Shown here: positions 58,601 to 64,000 of the stretch, piece by piece
Layout of the letters: every line of letters begins with the position of its first letter
Numbering within the stretch: position 1 is the first letter of the stretch
Source: Cycas panzhihuaensis
Taxonomy: Eukaryota > Cycadophyta
Direction of reading: 5' to 3'
Assembly (NCBI GenBank): GCA_023213395.1
Contig: CM041465.1
Span: forward strand, 161,641,741-161,705,740
DNA length: 64,000 nucleotides
Notes under the pieces: model-generated
What the model saw: only the letters and a program-made list of their open reading frames with translations
What the model was told of the DNA's origin: nothing
The model's database searches: none
Program-made: the position numbers and the translations under genes

Positions 58601-60105
58601 ATACACCTTAATGTTAGTACTCATAACCCTAGCCTCTATGCTATAGCCAAGCCCCAACCCCTTTGGCTTAATTAATTTCAAGTTGGAAACTAGGCCTATC
58701 TTGACTATGCTAATTGGAATAAAAAAGTTTTCATCCATAAAGGTTGGTTAAACTTTAATAACCATCTACTCTTTTAGAATCGCATCTTTGTATATCCATC
58801 CTCCTCGTTCATTCCTAAAAACTTAACAAAATATCACTCTTCTCCTTTTAGTGGCCACTAAAGTTTAGTAAGGCATGTTAATGCATCTATATCAATTTTG
58901 ATTGGCCCCATATGAAGACTACCATATTCACTTTTGTATTAGAGTGTGACACATATTAGCAAAACAAAGTTTATACTAAAGCCCTTCTCGAACTTCTCCA
59001 GCCATTAAATATTCCACAAGGTAAGTAGTAGGATATTACCATGGACTTTATAATACGTTTACCTCTATCTACCAAGTTTGATTCTATTTAGGTGGTTATT
59101 GATTGATTAACCAAATATTCATACTTCCTCCCATTTCACACCTCATACATATCCTCCTACCTTATATACACCCTCTTACCTTGTTAACTTATATGTATAA
59201 TTTATATTTCACTTGTACAGTTTTCCCTTAACCAATACTTACGATCGAGCCCCTAAGTTTACCAGCTCATTTTGGTAAGATTTTTTTACGACTATCAGAA
59301 CCTCATTTAATATGAGTTCTACATACCACTCATAAACCAATTGCTAATTTGAGGTCTTAAATAAAACCCTAGAAACCTATCCATGTTGTTTTGTCTTAAA
59401 CCACCAAGCTAAGTGGACTTGTTAGCTTTCCTTGGTAGATTACTAGTATAACTCCTCTCACCATTTAACCATTGATATGTCCCTATTCTTGGCCCTATAT
59501 AACTACCACCCCCCTTCCCATCATCCCATAGCCATAAATTTTTAAATGGCCTGATTACAACAAAAGCTTCAAGAGATCGACTAAATCTCCATACCCTTTG
59601 ATAGAATTTGGCCTCTGCCTAAAACTGCATGAAATAATTAGCCAACTACCATTAGTTTAATTGATCCTTTAATATTAAAGATCTAGTATTTCCTCTACCT
59701 CCAACCTTACATACAACAGTCTCTCAAGTCTCATCAAGGCCATGAACTTAACCCACAATATTATGACCCTTATAAAGTCCTCCATAAAATTGGTGATGTC
59801 ACCTACACCCTTATCTCTACTTAACCAAAAATATCTATAATATCTTCCATGTTTCTTGTCTTAAAAAATACCTTAGAGCAAAAGCTACATCCCATATGGC
59901 TTTACCCATTCTTACCGATGAGAAAACTCTCATAATCCCACCTAATAAAATCATTACTAACTACTAGTGCCACCTATAAAATTATATTATTTCTGAGAAT
60001 GTAGTATAATGGGTTAGTTGTGATGTAGATGAAGTAACTTAGAAATCTGACGAGTTCATCTAACAATATCCTCATCTCCAACACTATGAAGCCTTAGTGT
60101 CTTAT
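58601..60105 (+). pseudogene. Integrase of D with chromodomain-like tail
   Basis: Starts with VVDALSRIH, the junction of RNase H and integrase in gypsy. The core has TMDFI, KFTSSFW and SFNMSSTYHS, then FEVLNKTLETYP. The C-terminal part (59740-59880) reads QYYDPYKVLHKIGDVTYTLI then IFHVSCLKKYLR, the FHVS-LKK motif of chromodomain-bearing gypsy integrases. The tail has CDVDEVT, SDEFI, QYPHL with TAG at Trp places. Not functional. Confidence 0.7.
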
Positions 60106-60115
60106 AAGGGGGACC
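60106..60115 (+). other. Polypurine tract of D
   Basis: AAGGGGGACC directly before the LTR start TATAATATAACCC (TG decayed to TA). Confidence 0.6.
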
Positions 60116-60497
60116 TATAATATAACCCTATCTTTTCTATAATATAACCCTATCTTTTCTAAGCATTAGAAAGCAAGAGCTACCAAAGGGTTAAGGATTG
60201 ATATTAGTTATTAAGATATGTGCATAGGTTGCTAAGCTCTCCAATAAAATATAAGGCCATTAGGGCCACCAATAGGATCACAAAGAGGAAGACCTAGACA
60301 TATCTATTTAAGGGACGAGTATCACTTGTAAAATATTGTTAAGTATTGTGATCCTTTAAAAGGAAAGTTCTTTATTACTCCCTATGGTGTTCAATTTATA
60401 TTCTATTTGTATATTTTATTCTCATTAAAGTGATATTTGGCTTCCATTTATGTTAATCTGTATTTGCAAGGTTGATTTTTTAAAAGGAAATACTTTG
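60116..60497 (+). repeat. 3' LTR of D
   Basis: 382 bp, longer than the 5' LTR by a 22-bp direct duplication at its start (60115-60136 and 60137-60158). Ends ATACTTTG and is followed by the target duplication GTGTC. Confidence 0.75.
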
Positions 60498-61169
60498 GTG
60501 TCTATAACCTATTGCCCCCCTCGAAAATATATAATAAATTCACTAAGTATATTAGGATGAGTGTGAAAATCTTATTAAAATAGGGTAAGTGAGTTTTGAA
60601 ATAGAAAATTTAGGTTGTACGGCCCATGGGATGTATATGTCATTTTATACCAAAAATGTTGATTAAAACTGTCCTAGTGCAAAATGATTAACATAATATA
60701 CTAATCAAAATAAAATGTATGAATAATTAGGGTCAATTTAGAGCCATAGACTCTTTTTTTTTTTTGACATTGAGTTTATTGGTGTAGGTTTTATTTAAAA
60801 TAAAGAAGTATTTTCAAATATAACCCTATAAAACAAGTGATAGCTCTTATGTTTCTCTCTCATTTTTTTTTTTTAACTTTAGATTAAAGGTTGGCGATTT
60901 GGATTGTGGACTTTAAATTGAAGATTTGGATAAGAAGAAGGACTAAAGGTTTAGTTGGAAGAAGCTTATAAATTTACTTGAGGCTAGATAAGGTGTGAAA
61001 TTATTAAGAGTGGGTCATGGGCACGTCAATGCCTTATGGGAGAAGTAATGTTACATACTTGGGTGATCTTCACTAACACCTCAATGTTTTATTATAATAG
61101 TTTATTATAAAGAGTCTCTAAAAGTCCTTATAAACATATAACTTACCTCAGACTAATACTTAGTCCTTA
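60498..61169 (-). other. C1 fragment: leader
   Basis: GTGTCTATAACCTATTG and GAGTGTGAAA blocks match the leader of C2 (43148 and 43201) in order, down to a T run at 60751-60763. Past about 60900 the match fades. The 5' LTR of C1 is not found; it is either lost or replaced by copia fragment F. Confidence 0.5.
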
Positions 61170-62480
61170 GTGCTCAACCTTTTCCTTAATAAAACCAAGA
61201 AGTTGAGCCATGTAGATATCCTCTTTTAAGTCTCCATTAAGGAATGTTAACTCTATGTCTATTTGATATAAACCCCAACTAAATGCAATTGCTAAAACAA
61301 GGATTAATTAAACTATTGACATCTTAAAGACTAGTGTAAATATCTCATGATATTCAATTCCTTCCTTCTATTTAAAACCCTATGTAATAGGTCTAACTTT
61401 ATACCTATCTATCTCTCCATTAGAGTGATACTTCATCTTATAGACCTACTTACATTTAACTAGGTTCTTCGATGGAGCTAAAGGAACCAAGTCCTATGTA
61501 TCATTCTTCATGAGTGAACTATACTCCTCCTCCATTATAGATTTCCATTATTGATCCTCTTTTGCTTCCTTATACGAAATGGGATAGTTGAAATCATTGG
61601 TGTCCACCACCAAACTTTGACTAGTATACTAACTCCTTATTCTTTGACCATCCTCTAGATCTTTAATAGTTATACTAGAGTTCTCAATGGTCCTCCTAGC
61701 CCATAATAGAACACAGGGTGTTATCCATGCCTCTTATTACAATGACTCCTCATCATTACTCCCACTAGGCCTTGCTTCTATTTTTGACATAATGTTAGAC
61801 TTATAAACCTTCACAACTACTAAAACATGATTAAAAATTAGAAGAAGTTGAGAATAAAAGGTATCTTCAAATAACCTCTCAGTATGATATATCATTGACT
61901 CATCAAACTTAATATCCTAACTAACTAAAAGTTTCTTCCCTTACAGATCCTAAACTCTATAAGCCTTATTCTCTTATAAGTACTACACAAAAATATACTT
62001 CAAACTCTTACAATCCAACTTCTTTTGATGTGTATATATGATGTATGCATATGCAATACACCCAATTATACTCTTCAAGGATAATGTCACAAATAATATT
62101 AATATGTATCCTATTTAAAATGTAAAAAGTTATTGTAATAGCTTCTGCCCAAAACATAGGAGGTAGATTCTTACCATGTAACATGCACCTCACTATGTCT
62201 ATTATGGTATGATTCTTCCTTTCTGTAATACCATTTTACTGTGGGGTATCCACGACAATCAACTCCTATTTGATATTATGATCAAGGCAAAATTGATTAA
62301 AGATATTATTGGCATATACCTTTCTATTATCCCTCCTTAAAATCTTAATTTTCTTATTATATTAATTTTTAATATTAACTTTTCATTCACAAAATCAAAT
62401 AAGTATATTAGGCTTATTTTTCTTCTCAAATATATCACATAGGCTTCTTTACTAAAAATCAAAACAAGACTTATAAGGAG
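61170..62480 (-). pseudogene. Copia fragment F: integrase to reverse transcriptase
   Basis: On the minus strand from 62480: KIKILRRDN, NNIFNQFCLDHNIK, VVDTPQ, NGITERKNHTIIDIVRCMLH, GKNLPPMFWAEA (integrase core end), and then about 61500-61200 CKXVYKMKYHSNGEIDRYKV, GIEYHEIFT, YQIDIELTFLNGDLKEDIYM and AQLLGF (start of reverse transcriptase). This is clear Ty1/copia. It stops abruptly near 61170; the rest of reverse transcriptase, RNase H and LTR are not seen. The integrase Glu within ERKN is present. Confidence 0.75.
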
Positions 62481-62519
62481 AATGAAATGTGAGATAATAA
62501 AGTCTTGTTATTCATCTTT

Positions 62520-64000
62520 TGTATATTAGAAAACCATATCTTTTCAAGAGTCAGTGATGCAATTACATCAGAGGAGGCATGGAATGCTTTGAAAACTACC
62601 GATCAAAGAGCTACTATATTAAAACTCTAAACACAAAGGAGTAAGTTTAAAAATTATAGGACAAATAATAATGAAAGGATATATGATTTTATAACTAAGG
62701 TATAAGGCTTAATCAATCAAATTAGGGCCTTAAATGAAGTCATTAGTGGTAGAAAAGATCTGAAGATATGTTAGTATCATAAAAATATTTGAAATGATAG
62801 TAACAAGTATTGATGTCTCTAAAAACCTAACTACACTCAAGATTGATTAACTTAGTGCAATGTTACTTGTTATTAAATAGAAGAAGGAGGGTAATGTATC
62901 ATTAGAATATACATTTTCTACTAAGACAAAGATTAGTCCAACCTTTAAAGGCCAAAGTTCTAGGGGAAAAGGATAATATCCTTAAGGAAGAGGATAAAAC
63001 CTCAAAAACCAAGGGTAATTTTATCAAAGATAAGATCAAACTTATTAAATTCAAGGGCAAGGATAATATTATTAAGACCAAGGTCAATTCTATTAAGGTT
63101 AAGATTATTCCATGAAGGACAAGGTCAATGACAAAGATAATACTATTAAGGCCAATTTAACCAAGGCCAAGGATAAGGTTTTAGAACTCAAGGAAGAGGT
63201 AAGGGATAAAGTCCAAAGGGAAAGAACTAAGGACAAAGAGGAATAAGTCATAGATATAGAAAAATAATGCAATGTTCTTATTATTATAGAAGTGGACACT
63301 TAAAAATAAATCATTTCACAAAAATCTCTAACATGCAAAGAGGAGTAACTAATATAATAGTTGAAGAACCAAAAAAAAATGAGAGACTCTTCCTATTAAG
63401 CCTAATAACCAATGAAGATAAAGATAATTAGTATATTGACTCAAGATACTCTATTCATATGACACATAAAAAAGAATGGTTCAAGGAGTTGGACAACATA
63501 AAAAAATGTAAAATCATATTTATAGATAAATACTACTTAAGATGTGATTGGTAAAGGAATTATAGCCATCCAAACAAACTTTAGAGAAGCTAGATATAAC
63601 AATGATATATTCCATATCCTTACAATTTGAAAAAAACTTATTATCAATGAGATAAATGATAGAGCAAGAATATAAGGTTATCTTTAACAATGGTGAGTGT
63701 ATAATTAAGGAAAAGTTAAGGAATAAAGTAATAGCTGCTAAGGGTCAAATGACTAGTGATAGATTATTTAAACTAGCTATTTCCCCAAATGATTATTATG
63801 CCTTGAAGGTATTAATTAATGTGAATAATGAGACTTGGTATAAAAGACTTAGCTATATAAACTATAATAGATTAATATTAATAGAAAGATGGAAATGGTG
63901 ATTGGTGTGCCTAATATTGAACATGGCAAAGAAGTCTATAAAGATTGTATATTAGGCCAACAATAAAGAAAAGGATTTCCTAATGACAATTATAGGGAAA
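62520..64000 (+). pseudogene. Copia fragment G: gag, protease, pre-integrase
   Basis: On the plus strand: VSDAITSEEAWNALKTT, KFKNYRTNNNERIYDFITKV and LINQIRALNEVISGRKDL (UBN2-type gag, 62550-62770), a Lys/Asp-rich stretch, a decayed zinc knuckle QCSYYYRSGHLKINHF near 63270, protease YIDSRYSIHMTHKKEWF (63430-63480, Gly of D-S-G lost), and KGQMTSDRLFKLAIS with WYKRLSYINYNRLILIE of the GAG-pre-integrase domain (63740-63890). It runs off the window. G and F cover different parts of a copia polyprotein and point in opposite directions. Confidence 0.7.

Larger units (their letters stand above)
44904..60497 (+). mobile_element. Element D: Ty3/gypsy related to C1 and C2
   Basis: LTRs at 44904-45264 and 60116-60497, flanked by GTGTA (44899-44903) and GTGTC (60498-60502). 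Primer site TGGTATTAGAG at 45267, polypurine tract AAGGGGGACC at 60106. Removing D joins the leader of C1 in the same order as in C2 (GGGTGTTTATAGCCCATTG). Segment J replaces most of gag and element E splits reverse transcriptase. Net of these it is about 5 kb, the size of C2. Confidence 0.82.

Noticed and set aside
1-64000. tRNA, rRNA or other RNA genes
   Set aside because: Matches to tRNA ends are all short primer-binding sites beside LTRs; no cloverleaf or rRNA sequence was recognised.

Overview
The window reads as plant nuclear heterochromatin, most likely from a seed plant with a large, repeat-rich genome. I see no intact host gene, no rRNA or tRNA gene, no CRISPR array and nothing bacterial. 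Almost every base that can be assigned belongs to LTR retrotransposons of the Ty3/gypsy and Ty1/copia superfamilies. All are old: open frames are short, and many stops sit where Trp, Gln or Arg codons are expected (TGG to TAG/TGA, CAA to TAA, CGA to TGA). This is the signature of C-to-T decay of methylated DNA.

The layout is a nest. An old minus-strand Ty3/gypsy element with a chromodomain-like tail (here C1) is the scaffold. It is broken into five pieces (about 1770-2043, 14802-15569, 36075-38135, 44710-44903 and 60498 to about 61170) by four later insertions. A is a Tat-type gypsy element on the minus strand (2044-14801, target duplication CCATG). B is a Tat-type element on the plus strand (15570-36074, duplication GTAGT/GTAGC). 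C2 is a close relative of C1 on the minus strand (38136-44709, duplication GTTTC). D is another relative on the plus strand (44904-60497, duplication GTGTA/GTGTC). B carries a solo LTR of a third Tat family (H, 19013-21767, CTATC). D carries a chimeric segment J (45948 to about 48440), which holds a copia-like 3' LTR, a 261-bp tandem repeat and two host-gene fragments. D also carries a copia element E (49269-57487, CTCTA/CTCCA). E in turn carries a solo LTR K (50437-51084, CTTAT). At the edges lie a copia-like LTR with a primer-binding site (456-877) and two oppositely oriented copia fragments (F and G, 61170-64000).

Element B is the most complete Tat copy. It runs 5' LTR, tRNA-Arg-like primer site, gag, protease, reverse transcriptase, RNase H, integrase, a long spacer, a second (archaeal-type) RNase H, polypurine tract and 3' LTR. 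In the spacer the opposite strand carries a long decayed gene resembling plant mobile domain proteins. Element A keeps the same antisense gene and the same second RNase H but has lost reverse transcriptase, the first RNase H and integrase, so it could only have moved with help. A GC-rich module found in the LTRs also lies upstream of the antisense gene in both elements and in the matching orientation, so it may be its promoter.

The items most worth a second look are the antisense gene and its LTR-like module, the separate second RNase H with its own start codon, and segment J with its captured coding fragments. Domain limits below are read by eye and are approximate. LTR edges supported by target duplications are base-exact.
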